Of a stretch of 64,000 nt of DNA, positions 37,648 to 46,263 are shown one piece after another. The notes under the pieces are model-generated. The model did no database searches and had not been told where the DNA came from. It saw nothing but the letters and a program-made list of their open reading frames with translations. The stretch is from Desulfofalx alkaliphila DSM 12257 (GTDB lineage: Bacteria; Bacillota; Desulfotomaculia; Desulfotomaculales; Desulfohalotomaculaceae), in contig NZ_JONT01000009.1 of NCBI RefSeq assembly GCF_000711975.1, forward strand, positions 34,668-98,667, read 5' to 3'. A program made the position numbers and the translations under genes. How positions within the stretch are numbered: the stretch's first letter is position 1; the number at the start of each line of letters is the position of its first letter.

Positions 37648-38022
37648 ATGAGAAATAATATAACTTATAAAGACATTTTTCCCCACAAAGGAGTGATTAC
37701 CATCAGTAATATAACACCACAACAGTATCTGGCGGCTCTTATTGAAATATACCGCGGTTACCATGTTAATTTGCCGCCCGTAGATGCAGAAATGGAAAAA
37801 TCCTTGTTAAAGGATGTCTTGTCCTCTGCCATCAGCTTTGCTAAAAGTGAACGAGCTATGCAGGCCATTAGCGAGGAGCTTTTTAATTGTTCTAAAGGAA
37901 AATGTAGCTTTCAACAGCAAATAGACCTAGCTAAAAAACAGCACCCAGAAATATTAAATGCCAAAATGACTGCAGCTGCCTATGTAATGAGACTGTTAGA
38001 GCGAAAAGAAAATACACAATAG
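37648..38022 (+). CDS. Protein of unknown function
   Basis: 124 residues, soluble, mostly helical by composition. The region from about residue 20 ([20 protein letters not shown]) to the end is well formed, with two cysteines in NCSKGKCS. I do not recognise a family. The first 20 codons are doubtful: AAAGGAG sits at about 37688, in the frame, and is followed 8 bases later by an ATC codon beginning ISNITPQQ, so translation may start there on a non-standard codon. It is divergent from comM and followed by the comM fragment. Confidence 0.55.
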   Translation: MRNNITYKDIFPHKGVITISNITPQQYLAALIEIYRGYHVNLPPVDAEMEKSLLKDVLSSAISFAKSERAMQAISEELFNCSKGKCSFQQQIDLAKKQHPEILNAKMTAAAYVMRLLERKENTQ

Positions 38023-38030
38023 AAGCTATA

Positions 38031-38160
38031 GTTGGAAGACGGTCAAGTTACTATCACCTGGCCAGAGTCTTCGCTACCTGTCCGGCAAGTATCATGTTGG
38101 TATCCTCAGCCAATCCCTGCCCCTGCGGTTATTATGGCGATAGTCCTAAGGAATGTAATT
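38031..38160 (+). pseudogene. Inverted duplicate fragment of comM
   Basis: These 130 bases closely match the comM segment at 36487-36617, on the opposite strand. In one frame the piece starts EDGQVTIT; after a frameshift it reads [20 protein letters not shown], almost the same as comM, then runs into a stop (KECN). Frameshifts and missing flanks show that it is not functional. It is either the remnant of a second comM or a short copied segment. Confidence 0.8.
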
Positions 38161-38216
38161 AAATACTGAACCGGTGAATCGCCAGGCTGATAAAAAACCT
38201 AAGGAGTGAAATTCTA

Positions 38217-38888
38217 ATGAAAAGGTTAAATAGGGAGGAATTTATCCAAGCAAGCACTTCCACCTTGGTTGAAATACTGGACCAGTTAGAAGGGGTTTCC
38301 CATGCAAAACTATCTGAATTTGAGCCCCAAAACACTGTATTAATTATTATTGATATGATAAACGGTTTTGTCAGGGAAGGGGCCCTGAAAAGCCCCCGGG
38401 CAGAGTCACTTATTCCTGTGATCACCGATTTGGGACAAAGATGTCAAAGTCTATCCATACCGGTGCTGGCCTTTGCCGACTGTCACACTGAAAAATCACC
38501 GGAGTTTGACAGTTATCCTTCCCACTGCCTTGCCGGCAGCTCTGAAAGTCAGCTGGTAAGTGAACTGCAACAATTAGAAAATATTAAAGTAATCCCCAAA
38601 AACTCTACAAATGGATTTTTAGAGAGGGAATTTCAAGAATGGTTACAAGACAACCCACAGGTAACCAATTTTATCGTGGTGGGGGTTTGTACTGACATTT
38701 GCATCCAACAGTTTACCATAGCATTAAAGGCATACTTTAATATTAAAGATAGACGAGTGCGTGTTGTGGTGCCCATAAATGGGGTGGATACTTATGACGG
38801 CGGTATTCATAACGGTGATTTGATGCAGGTGATGGCCTTGTTTTTTATGATGGGTAACGGTGTAGAAATAGTGAGCCAACTAAGCTAA
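38217..38888 (+). CDS. Isochorismatase-family cysteine hydrolase (nicotinamidase-like)
   Basis: 223 residues. The catalytic triad is visible: Asp in LIIIDMINGFVREG, Lys in VIPKNSTNGF, and Cys in VVGVCTDICIQQF. The metal site residues lie in FADCHTEKSPEFDSYPSHC. This pattern is that of nicotinamidase/pyrazinamidase, which releases ammonia from nicotinamide for NAD recycling; other amidases share the fold. AAGGAG precedes the ATG by 10 bases. It is followed by cbiX 20 bases later. Confidence 0.82.
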   Translation: MKRLNREEFIQASTSTLVEILDQLEGVSHAKLSEFEPQNTVLIIIDMINGFVREGALKSPRAESLIPVITDLGQRCQSLSIPVLAFADCHTEKSPEFDSYPSHCLAGSSESQLVSELQQLENIKVIPKNSTNGFLEREFQEWLQDNPQVTNFIVVGVCTDICIQQFTIALKAYFNIKDRRVRVVVPINGVDTYDGGIHNGDLMQVMALFFMMGNGVEIVSQLS

Positions 38889-38908
38889 TGTATAAATGAG
38901 GGATTATA

Positions 38909-39289
38909 TTGAAAGAAGGAGTATTGTTGTTAGGTCACGGCAGTCGCCGGGATGAAGGTAATGTTGAATTGCGGCAGATATTGGAAGAAGTAAAAAAAAG
39001 AGGTCCAAAGGATCGAGTATATCAGTGCAGTTTTTTACAGTTTACCCAACCTACCTTAGATGAAGGGATAAAATATTTAGTATCCGCAGGGGTGGAAAAG
39101 ATAATTGTGGTGCCTTTATTTTTGGTGTCCGGCACCCATATCAGGCAGGATATTCCTAACAAATTAATGTTACAGAAAAACAAACATCCTCATATAAAAT
39201 TTGTCTATGCTGAGCACTTGGGAAGTGATGCTCGCATAGCTGATATTGTACTGGATAGGATTAAAGGCGCAAGCCGGCTGGTGGAATAA
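38909..39289 (+). CDS. cbiX: Sirohydrochlorin chelatase, short CbiX/SirB type
   Basis: 126 residues, the small single-domain form of CbiX. It has LLGHGSRRDEGN with the first metal His and VPLFLVSGTHIRQDIP with the second. The enzyme inserts Co (or Ni/Fe) into sirohydrochlorin for cobalamin, F430-like or siroheme cofactors; the metal cannot be read from sequence. A TTG start at 38909 follows GAGGG by 6 bases. No other tetrapyrrole gene is nearby. Confidence 0.88.
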   Translation: MKEGVLLLGHGSRRDEGNVELRQILEEVKKRGPKDRVYQCSFLQFTQPTLDEGIKYLVSAGVEKIIVVPLFLVSGTHIRQDIPNKLMLQKNKHPHIKFVYAEHLGSDARIADIVLDRIKGASRLVE

Positions 39290-39365
39290 AAAACCCTTCA
39301 AAAAATAAAATAAATATTCAGAATAGGAAGGGAAATGCAAAGTTTTGTAGAATACTTAGGATTAT

Positions 39366-39392
39366 TGAAACAATATACCGTATAGTGAAACA
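39366..39392 (+). promoter_or_regulatory. Repeated TGAAACA boxes upstream of the IclR gene
   Basis: TGAAACA occurs at 39366-39372 and 39386-39392, 20 bases apart (two helical turns), flanking the palindrome TATACCGTATA. The same half-site forms palindromes upstream of the SDR and the KDG kinase, so this is probably an autoregulatory IclR site. Confidence 0.5.
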
Positions 39393-39409
39393 AGGGGGAG
39401 GGGTGTGCA

Positions 39410-40180
39410 TTGGGGGATAACAGGGTTCAAGCATTGGATCGGGCAATAGATATATTGGAAGAGCTATCTAGGCAACCTGACGGTTTAGGCGTTACGGGAC
39501 TGGGTTCGGTGCTGGGTTTACACAAAAGTACCGTCCATCGTCTGCTTAACACCTTAATGCACCGGGGTTATGTGGAGAAAAATATAAGTAATGATAAATA
39601 TCGGCTTGGCCTGAAGGTAATTGAACTTGGTCAATCTCGATTAGAAAATATTGAGATTCGCAAAGAAGCCAGACCGTTTTTAAAGAATTTAATGAAACTA
39701 ACTAACGAGACTGTACATCTCAGCATGATGGATAACGGGGAAATTGTGTACATTGATAAGGTGGAAAGTTTAAACACAGTGCGCATGTGTTCCCGGGTAG
39801 GTTTGCGGGCACCGGTTCATTGTACTGCCATGGGCAAAGCCGTAGTGGCATTCTGGCCTGATGAAAAGGTTAGAAAAATTATCAAGGAAAAGGGTTTAGT
39901 ACGAAAAACTAACAATACCATTACAGACTATGAAAAACTTTTGGTGGAATTTGACTTAATTAGAAAAAACGGATATGCAGTGGACAATGAAGAAAACGAC
40001 CCCGGTATTCGTTGTGTGGCAGCCCCGGTAAGAAATTATTCAGGAGAAGTAATAGCTTCAATTAGCGTGTCCGGTCCCAGCAGCCGGATAACAAAGGAAC
40101 GAATTGACGAATTGGCTAGTAAAGCTATGGATACGGCTCTGAATATTTCTCGACAACTTGGTTATAGAGGTAATATTTAA
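39410..40180 (+). CDS. IclR-family transcriptional regulator (KdgR-like)
   Basis: 256 residues. The N-terminal winged HTH (AIDILEELSRQPDGLGVTGLGSVLGLHKSTVHRLLNTL in part) is followed by an IclR effector domain with RMCSRVGLRAPVHCTAMGKA and YAVDNEENDPGIRCVAAPV. IclR regulators of this type sense sugar-acid intermediates. Here it lies just upstream of a KDG-type catabolic locus, and shared TGTTTCA/TGAAACA sites link it with the SDR and kinase promoters. The effector may be KDG, by analogy with KdgR. TTG start after a strong GGGAGGGG site. Confidence 0.9.
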   Translation: MGDNRVQALDRAIDILEELSRQPDGLGVTGLGSVLGLHKSTVHRLLNTLMHRGYVEKNISNDKYRLGLKVIELGQSRLENIEIRKEARPFLKNLMKLTNETVHLSMMDNGEIVYIDKVESLNTVRMCSRVGLRAPVHCTAMGKAVVAFWPDEKVRKIIKEKGLVRKTNNTITDYEKLLVEFDLIRKNGYAVDNEENDPGIRCVAAPVRNYSGEVIASISVSGPSSRITKERIDELASKAMDTALNISRQLGYRGNI

Positions 40181-40307
40181 AATAAAAATTTTTAAATAAA
40201 TAACAGGATTTTGACTAATTTTGTCTAATAACTTATATGTCAAACAATTAAAAATATTGTCGATAAGACAAATGCCTGTTATTTTTTTAATAAAATTTAT
40301 AAACAGC

Positions 40308-40340
40308 GTTTTGTATAACGAAACACTACTATTTTAATAT
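40308..40340 (+). promoter_or_regulatory. Promoter and operator of the SDR-led operon
   Basis: TTGTAT (40311-40316) and TAATAT (40335-40340) are 18 bases apart. The -35 lies inside a 17-base palindrome, GTTTTG-TATAA-CGAAAC (40308-40324), with the same 6-5-6 geometry as the site before the KDG kinase. Binding there would block RNA polymerase. Confidence 0.55.
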
Positions 40341-40442
40341 TCGAAATTATCTGTAAAAAAAGACACAACATAAACAATTGTACCATAATAACGCAGGTAC
40401 CATAATTATATTTTGCTTTAACGAAAGGATGGTAAGCTGTTA

Positions 40443-41201
40443 ATGTTTGATTTATCAGATAAGGTGATACTTTTTGTGGGTGGTGGCGGAGGTTTGGGCC
40501 GCACCATCAGTTTAGGCTTGGCAAAGGCAGGGGCAAATGTCATTCCGGTAAGCAGAAACGTGGAACGCAACAAAGATCTGGTGGCTGAAATCGAAGCCCT
40601 GGGCAGAAAGTCACTGCTCACCTCTTTGGATGCAACCAATGAAGATGATGTAAAACGTTTGGTTGCAGAGCTTGTAGAAAAGTTTGGCCGCATAGATGTA
40701 CTGATTAATGCCGCCGGCAAAAACTATAAAAAGCCGGTCTTAGAGCTCACCGCAGAGGAATGGGATGATGTGATGGCTGTTAATTTAAAGGGAACATTCC
40801 TTTGCTGCAAGTATGTGGGTGAAAAAATGATTGCCCAAGGGGGAGGAAAGATTATCAACATTGCATCCTTGGGCTCTCACCTTGGCATCACCAGGTCTTC
40901 CGCCTACTGTGCCAGTAAGGGTGGGGTTTTACAGTTAACTAAGGTGTTATCGGCAGAGTGGGCTGCCCACGGCATTAATGTTAATTGTATTTCCCCCGGC
41001 TACTTTAAGACCCCCCTCACTGAAAAGATGCTCTCTGAAAAAGAAACCTATAATAGCATTGTTAACCGTACGCCTATGAAAAGGCTGGGTGTACCTGAGG
41101 ATTTAGTGGGGGCAACTATTTTCCTTGCTTCTGAGGCTTCTAACTTTGTTACAGGCTCCACCATCGCTGTGGAAGGTGGATTCCTTTCCCTGGCCTTGTA
41201 A
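40443..41201 (+). CDS. SDR-family NAD(P)-dependent oxidoreductase (KduD/gluconate 5-dehydrogenase-like)
   Basis: 252 residues, a classical short-chain dehydrogenase. The nucleotide loop is GGGGGLGRTIS, the NAAG-type motif is INAAGKN, and the catalytic residues lie in NIASLGSH and AYCASKGG (YxxxK). PGYFKTPLT and VEGGFLS end the fold. Sequence is near KduD and gluconate 5-dehydrogenase, which interconvert keto- and hydroxy-sugar acids. In this operon it could reduce a diketo-deoxy acid to KDG, or oxidise the imported polyol acid. GGATGG ahead of the start is weak but adequate. Confidence 0.88.
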   Translation: MFDLSDKVILFVGGGGGLGRTISLGLAKAGANVIPVSRNVERNKDLVAEIEALGRKSLLTSLDATNEDDVKRLVAELVEKFGRIDVLINAAGKNYKKPVLELTAEEWDDVMAVNLKGTFLCCKYVGEKMIAQGGGKIINIASLGSHLGITRSSAYCASKGGVLQLTKVLSAEWAAHGINVNCISPGYFKTPLTEKMLSEKETYNSIVNRTPMKRLGVPEDLVGATIFLASEASNFVTGSTIAVEGGFLSLAL

Positions 41202-41230
41202 AGGAGGTGAGTAACATTATAAATGACAAA

Positions 41231-42241
41231 ATGAAAGCAGTGGTTTATCAGGGTAAGGAGCAAATTAGTATTCAGGAAGTAGCTATACCTGAGCTAACCG
41301 AGGGTGAAGTGCTAATAAAAGTACACTATGCAGGAATATGCGGCTCTGATTTGAGCATTTACTCCGGCAAACATCCCCGAGCTAAAGCTCCTTTAATTAT
41401 GGGACATGAGTTCACAGGAGAAGTGGTAAAAACTTGCCTACCGGACGGAGCAAAAATTAAAGTTGGGGATCGGGTGACAGTATACCCATTGATCAGCTGC
41501 GGACGGTGCCAACCTTGCCTTACCGGCAATGGACACGTTTGCAGAAGTTTAAAACTGGTGGGTATTGACTGCGACGGAGGTTTTGCGGAATACGTCAAGG
41601 TAGATGCAGATAAGGTTTTTAAAATACCCGACAATATGGCGATGGATGTGGCCTGTTTAATAGAGCCCCTGGCTGTGGCTGTACACGCCGTGAGAAAATC
41701 TACCCTTAAAGCAGGTGACACGGCGGTGGTAATCGGTGGAGGGCCAATTGGTTTATTGACTGCAATGACGGCACGTTACGCCGGAGCTTCCAATGTGATT
41801 ATTTGTGAAGTCAGTCCGACAAGAATAAAGCTGGCCAAAGAACTGGGCTTTACAGTGTTGAATTCCGCTAATAACCCCTTGGAAGAGGTAATGGCACTCA
41901 CAGACAATAATGGTGCCGATGTGGTTTTTGAGGCTGCCGGGGCTGCACCCACCGCCCTATTGGCTACGCAGCTGGTTAAAATAACCGGTGAAATTGTGGT
42001 GGTGGGTGTGTTTAAGGAAGCTACACCGGTGGACTTGCAGGCGGTAAACTTTAGAGAACTAAAGATGATAGGAGTAAGGGTTTATACCCCCAAAGACTAT
42101 CAAGTTGCATTGGAAATGCTGCGCAATGATGAGAGCATTGCTAAAGTTATTTCCCACCGTATAAAGTTTAATGAAGCCCAAAGGGCAATAGATCTTATGA
42201 TTCAGGCAGAAAATTCTATGAAGCTTTTGTTGCATCCCTAA
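41231..42241 (+). CDS. Zinc-dependent alcohol dehydrogenase (MDR family)
   Basis: About 336 residues. Catalytic zinc motifs are GICGSDLS and GHEFTGEV, structural zinc is CGRCQPCLTGNGHVC, and the nucleotide motif is VIGGGPIGLLTA. The family includes sorbitol, threonine and galactitol-phosphate dehydrogenases, so the substrate here is presumably a polyol or sugar acid. The start is unclear. GGAGG at 41203-41207 is 23 bases from the ATG at 41231; with normal spacing the first in-frame codon is ATT at 41216. A GTG at 41207 overlaps the ribosome site. Confidence 0.88.
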   Translation: MKAVVYQGKEQISIQEVAIPELTEGEVLIKVHYAGICGSDLSIYSGKHPRAKAPLIMGHEFTGEVVKTCLPDGAKIKVGDRVTVYPLISCGRCQPCLTGNGHVCRSLKLVGIDCDGGFAEYVKVDADKVFKIPDNMAMDVACLIEPLAVAVHAVRKSTLKAGDTAVVIGGGPIGLLTAMTARYAGASNVIICEVSPTRIKLAKELGFTVLNSANNPLEEVMALTDNNGADVVFEAAGAAPTALLATQLVKITGEIVVVGVFKEATPVDLQAVNFRELKMIGVRVYTPKDYQVALEMLRNDESIAKVISHRIKFNEAQRAIDLMIQAENSMKLLLHP

Positions 42242-42269
42242 AAATAAAATTTAAGGAGGAGGAAAAAAG

Positions 42270-43307
42270 ATGCGCAAAAAGTTAATTTTTATAGTAGTTG
42301 CCGTGATGATGGCGGCACTGCTGCTGGCAGGATGTGGCGGTGGCGGAAGTGGTGAACAGGCAGGTGGCGACCAAGACGTTTACAAGTTGAAAATCGGTTC
42401 ACCCTTGGCAGATACCCACCCCGGTCATGATGCTTTTGTGAAGTTTAAAGAACTTGTTGAAGAAAAAAGTGACGGCAGATTTCAAGTGGAAATTTTTGCC
42501 AACCAGGTACTGGGTGGAGACCGTGAACTAATTGAGGCGGTGCAAATGGGTACCGTTGACATGATGCTCACATCCACCTCTCCGGTGGCTAACTTTGACA
42601 AAAATTACTACCTCTTTGACCTGCCCTTCCTGTTCCCCGATAGAGAAACTGCCTATGCGGTACTGGATGGGGAAGTGGGACAAGCATTGTTGGACAGCGT
42701 AGCCAGCCAGGGAATTAAAGGTTTAGGTTACTGGGAGAATGGTTTTAGACATATTACCAACAACGTTAAGCCCATTGAATCCATCAGTGACTTAAAGGGC
42801 CTGAAAATTAGAACAATGGAAAACCAACTGCACCTATCCGCTTGGAAAACACTGGGTGCTAACCCCACTCCCATGGCATTTGGTGAATTGTTTACCGGTT
42901 TACAACAGGGCACTGTAGACGGTCAAGAAAACCCCTTGGCTCTGATTGATTCTAACAAATTTTACGAGGTACAAGATTATCTGACTATGTCCGGCCATAT
43001 TTATACTCCCTTTGTAGTCTTTATGAACTTAGACTACTATAATAACCTGCCGGAAGATTTACAACAAATTGTTATGGAAGCTATGCAAGAGTCTTCTGAA
43101 TACCAACGCGATTTAATGGTTAAGGAAGAAACTAAGAGTTTAGAAGTTATTAAAGCAGGTAATACCGAAGTGAACGAACTTTCTGAAGATGTTAAAGCCG
43201 AAATGGTTGAGTTACTGAAGCCTGTTTATGACGAAGGTGCTGAACTAATGGGCAGCAGAGAACTAATCGATAAGCTGATGGCTGAAGTTGAAAGCTTGAC
43301 CAATTAA
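42270..43307 (+). CDS. dctP: TRAP transporter solute-binding lipoprotein (DctP family)
   Basis: 345 residues. The N-terminus is a lipoprotein signal with the lipobox LLLAGC, followed by a Gly-rich linker. DctP-family features include the carboxylate-binding Arg region (GLKIRTMENQ), GELFTGLQQGTVDGQENPL and a C-terminal helix. It captures an organic or sugar acid outside the membrane for the DctQM permease downstream. AAGGAGGAGG gives it a very strong ribosome site, suiting its usual high expression. Confidence 0.94.
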   Translation: MRKKLIFIVVAVMMAALLLAGCGGGGSGEQAGGDQDVYKLKIGSPLADTHPGHDAFVKFKELVEEKSDGRFQVEIFANQVLGGDRELIEAVQMGTVDMMLTSTSPVANFDKNYYLFDLPFLFPDRETAYAVLDGEVGQALLDSVASQGIKGLGYWENGFRHITNNVKPIESISDLKGLKIRTMENQLHLSAWKTLGANPTPMAFGELFTGLQQGTVDGQENPLALIDSNKFYEVQDYLTMSGHIYTPFVVFMNLDYYNNLPEDLQQIVMEAMQESSEYQRDLMVKEETKSLEVIKAGNTEVNELSEDVKAEMVELLKPVYDEGAELMGSRELIDKLMAEVESLTN

Positions 43308-43312
43308 TACTG

Positions 43313-43343
43313 GAACTTGCGGGGGGCTTCCCTCCGCAAGTTC
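43313..43343 (+). promoter_or_regulatory. Hairpin between dctP and dctQ
   Basis: GAACTTGCGG (43313-43322) pairs with CCGCAAGTTC (43334-43343), with no T tract behind it. It probably protects the dctP message from 3' decay and lowers expression of the permease genes, as is common after binding-protein genes. Confidence 0.6.
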
Positions 43344-43367
43344 AGCATCAATACTAGGAGTGAGGAC

Positions 43368-43880
43368 ATGGGCCTGTTAAAAAAATTAGATGATCACTTA
43401 GAAGAATATTTACTCATTGGACTACTTTCTACAGCCGTGGTCCTAATAGCAACCCAGGTGTTCATGCGCTATGTAATGTCTTCTTCCCTTTCTTGGACAG
43501 AAGAAATGGCCCGCTTTCTTTTCATATGGTTGGTATATATTGGCATTAGCTACGGTATAAAAATGAAACGCCATATCAAAATTGATGCGGCCCTGATTCT
43601 TCTTCCGGAAAAAGGGAAAAAAATTGTTTGGATTATTGCCGACCTACTGTTCATAGTATTTTGCTACTTTGTTATTAAGCAGGGCATGATGCTGGTAATT
43701 GATTTATATAACTATGGACAGACTTCACCGGCCTTGGGCATTCCAATGGCTTATGTGTACTTGGCAGCTCCCTTGGGTCTTTCGCTGGCTGTAATTCGAT
43801 TAATACAAAGTATAATCCAGTCAATTCGGGATTTTAATAAAAGTGAACCACAAGATGATGAAATAGAGGCATCCTTTTAA
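43368..43880 (+). CDS. dctQ: TRAP transporter small permease (DctQ family)
   Basis: 170 residues and four transmembrane helices, with the DctQ pattern RYVMSSSLSWTEEMARFLFIWLVYIG between helices 1 and 2. It partners the large permease. The ATG at 43368 follows AGGAG by 8 bases; the longer frame from 43317 runs through the hairpin and is unlikely to be translated. Confidence 0.93.
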   Translation: MGLLKKLDDHLEEYLLIGLLSTAVVLIATQVFMRYVMSSSLSWTEEMARFLFIWLVYIGISYGIKMKRHIKIDAALILLPEKGKKIVWIIADLLFIVFCYFVIKQGMMLVIDLYNYGQTSPALGIPMAYVYLAAPLGLSLAVIRLIQSIIQSIRDFNKSEPQDDEIEASF

Positions 43881-43929
43881 ACAATTGTACTCACCAAATC
43901 GATGTACGTAGGAAGGGTTGGGAAAATAA

Positions 43930-45207
43930 ATGGTAACACAGGTATTATTTGGTGCCTTTGTGGCCTTTCTTATACTGAATGTTCCCATCGGAATTGCTGT
44001 CGGTCTGGCATCTGTATTTGCCATGCTGGTGGCAGGCATTCCTTTGAGTATGTTGGCCCAGGGAATGATCACATCAGTGGACTCCTTTCCGCTGATGGCA
44101 GTACCGTTCTTTATATTAGCAGGGAATTTAATGAGTAAAGGCGGTATCACCAAAAGACTGCTAGTTGTGGCCGACGTGCTGGTGGGACGTTTCCATGGCG
44201 GATTGGCTATGGTGGCGGTGGCAACGTCTATGTTTTTCGGTGCTATTTCAGGATCAGCCCCGGCCACTGTGGCAGCCATTGGTTCTATGTTGATTCCGGA
44301 AATGAATAAAGCGGGTTATGATAAAAAGTTTGCTGCTGCCGTGGTGGCTGCTGCCGGTACCATTGGGGTAATTATTCCCCCCAGTATACCCATGGTTATT
44401 TACGGTGTATCAACAAACGCATCCATTGGCGATATGTTTATTGCCGGTATAGTACCTGGCATTTTAGTGGGCGTATTATTAATGGCCTATAGTTATTACT
44501 ATGCCAGAAAACATGATTTAAAGGGTACAGACACGCCTTTTACAATTAAAGGATTATTTAAGGCTTGTGCTGACGCCATATGGGCCCTGTTAGTTCCCGT
44601 AATTATTTTAGGCGGAATTTACGGCGGTGTATTTACACCCACTGAAGCTGCCGTTGTTGCGGTTGTTTATGGTTTTATTGCCGGGGTGTTTATTTATAAA
44701 GAATTGAAGTGGCCTGAAGTTCCCAGTGTAATATCAACTTCTGCTCTTACCACTGCCACCATTCTTATTATTGTGGGCACTGCCACAACCTTTGGCCGTT
44801 TGCTGGCCTTGGAGAGCGTTCCTAACACTCTGGCCAATGCCATTATGTCTTTTTCAAGCAATGCCTTTGTAATTATGTTGTTGATAAACCTACTGCTCTT
44901 GTTTGTGGGCATGTTTATGGAAACCTTGGCCGCCATTATCATTTTGGCACCCATATTGCTGCCGCTGATAATAGCCTTGGGTTTGGATCCCATTCACTTT
45001 GGTATTATAATGGTGGTAAACCTGGCCATTGGCTTTGTAAGCCCACCTGTGGGTGTAAACCTCTTTGTGGCTAACGGAATTTCCGGTGTTCCCTTTGAGC
45101 AAATTACCAGGGCCATACTGCCCTTTATTGCGGTACTGTTCCTTACGCTGTTCCTGATAAATGTTATTCCCGCAATATCCATTGGAGTGGTGGAGTTTCT
45201 TAAATAA
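43930..45207 (+). CDS. dctM: TRAP transporter large permease (DctM family)
   Basis: 425 residues with about 12 hydrophobic helices. Motifs include VPFFILAGNLMSKGGI, FFGAISGSAPATVAAIG, VIIPPSIPMVIYGV, and GVFTPTEAAVVAVVYGF. It performs sodium- or proton-coupled uptake with DctP and DctQ. Start ATG after GGAAGGG. It ends the transport block; a weak inverted repeat and the IclR operator follow before the kinase. Confidence 0.95.
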   Translation: MVTQVLFGAFVAFLILNVPIGIAVGLASVFAMLVAGIPLSMLAQGMITSVDSFPLMAVPFFILAGNLMSKGGITKRLLVVADVLVGRFHGGLAMVAVATSMFFGAISGSAPATVAAIGSMLIPEMNKAGYDKKFAAAVVAAAGTIGVIIPPSIPMVIYGVSTNASIGDMFIAGIVPGILVGVLLMAYSYYYARKHDLKGTDTPFTIKGLFKACADAIWALLVPVIILGGIYGGVFTPTEAAVVAVVYGFIAGVFIYKELKWPEVPSVISTSALTTATILIIVGTATTFGRLLALESVPNTLANAIMSFSSNAFVIMLLINLLLLFVGMFMETLAAIIILAPILLPLIIALGLDPIHFGIIMVVNLAIGFVSPPVGVNLFVANGISGVPFEQITRAILPFIAVLFLTLFLINVIPAISIGVVEFLK

Positions 45208-45268
45208 TATTGAAGGATCAGGTCTGTACTCTTATGCATGCCTGATTCTATACTAAAACAACAAAACG

Positions 45269-45289
45269 CTGTTTCATAAATTGAAACAG
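45269..45289 (+). promoter_or_regulatory. Perfect IclR-type operator upstream of the KDG kinase
   Basis: CTGTTTCA-TAAAT-TGAAACAG, a perfect 21-base palindrome lying 24 bases before the kinase start. It is the clearest copy of the half-site also seen at 39366 and 40308. Confidence 0.65.
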
Positions 45290-45312
45290 ACTGGCGAGGG
45301 GGTGTTGTGTTT

Positions 45313-46263
45313 ATGCCTCAAGTGGTTACCCTTGGGGAAACTATGGTGCTGCTAAATCCCACCACCACCGGACCGTTAAAATATGCTACCCACTTTATAA
45401 AGCAAATTGGCGGCGCGGAGACAAATTTTGCCATTGGCCTTAGTCGTTTGGGTCATTCTGCAGGCTGGATTAGCCGAGTGGGAAATGACGAGTTTGGCAG
45501 GTATATAATTTCATTTGTCAGAGGTGAAGGGGTTGATACCAGTCAGGTAAAGGTAGACCCCCAAGCTCCCACCGGGGTGTATTTTAAAGAACGACATGAG
45601 TTTGGTGAGAGCAAGGTGTTTTATTATCGCAAAGGGTCTGCTGCCAGCCGTCTCACCCCAAAGGACCTGGATGAAGCTTATATTTCCGGTGCAAAGTATT
45701 TACACATTACCGGAATTACACCGGCATTAAGCGACAGCTGCCGCCAAACTGTGCTAAAGGCCATAGAAATAGCTAAATCCAATGGTGTGACAGTTAGTTT
45801 TGATCCTAATATCAGACTAAAACTATGGTCTGTCGATAAAGCCGTTGAAGTGCTGATGGACTTAGTATCGCGTTCAGATATTGTGTTACCTGGATTGCAG
45901 GAAGGACAAATGCTGGTGGGTGCCAACAAACCTGAAGAGATAGCTGATAAAATTTTACAGGCCGGTGCCAAGACAGTGGTTATTAAGCTGGGTGAAAAGG
46001 GTGCTTACTATGCCAGCGGCGGTGAATCGGCCTATGTACCGGGATATCCGGTGCAGAGGGTGGTGGATCCCATTGGTGCGGGGGATGGTTTTGCTGCCGG
46101 ATTTATCAGTGGGCTTCTTAAGGGTTGGGATTTAACTCAGTCTGTTAAATTGGCTAACGCAGTGGGAGCCCGGACCACCCAAGTGGTGGGTGATGTGGAA
46201 GGTCTGCCTACCCTGGAAGAGATTGACTACTTCCTAGGGCGGAAAAGAGAGGTTGAGCGATAA
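45313..46263 (+). CDS. kdgK: PfkB-family sugar kinase, probable 2-keto-3-deoxygluconate kinase
   Basis: 316 residues of the ribokinase fold. It has GGAETNFAIGLSRLG near the N-terminus and VDPIGAGDGFAAGFISG with the catalytic Asp at the C-terminus. The kinase family phosphorylates KDG, fructose, ribose and others; placement one base from a KDPG aldolase makes KDG the likely substrate. The start is taken as ATG 45313, 10 bases after GAGGGGG; a GTG at 45307 is also possible. Confidence 0.88.
   Translation: MPQVVTLGETMVLLNPTTTGPLKYATHFIKQIGGAETNFAIGLSRLGHSAGWISRVGNDEFGRYIISFVRGEGVDTSQVKVDPQAPTGVYFKERHEFGESKVFYYRKGSAASRLTPKDLDEAYISGAKYLHITGITPALSDSCRQTVLKAIEIAKSNGVTVSFDPNIRLKLWSVDKAVEVLMDLVSRSDIVLPGLQEGQMLVGANKPEEIADKILQAGAKTVVIKLGEKGAYYASGGESAYVPGYPVQRVVDPIGAGDGFAAGFISGLLKGWDLTQSVKLANAVGARTTQVVGDVEGLPTLEEIDYFLGRKREVER

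Noticed and set aside
45208..45262. Terminator between dctM and the kinase
   Set aside because: Only a 6-bp stem ATCAGG/CCTGAT with a long loop and no T run.
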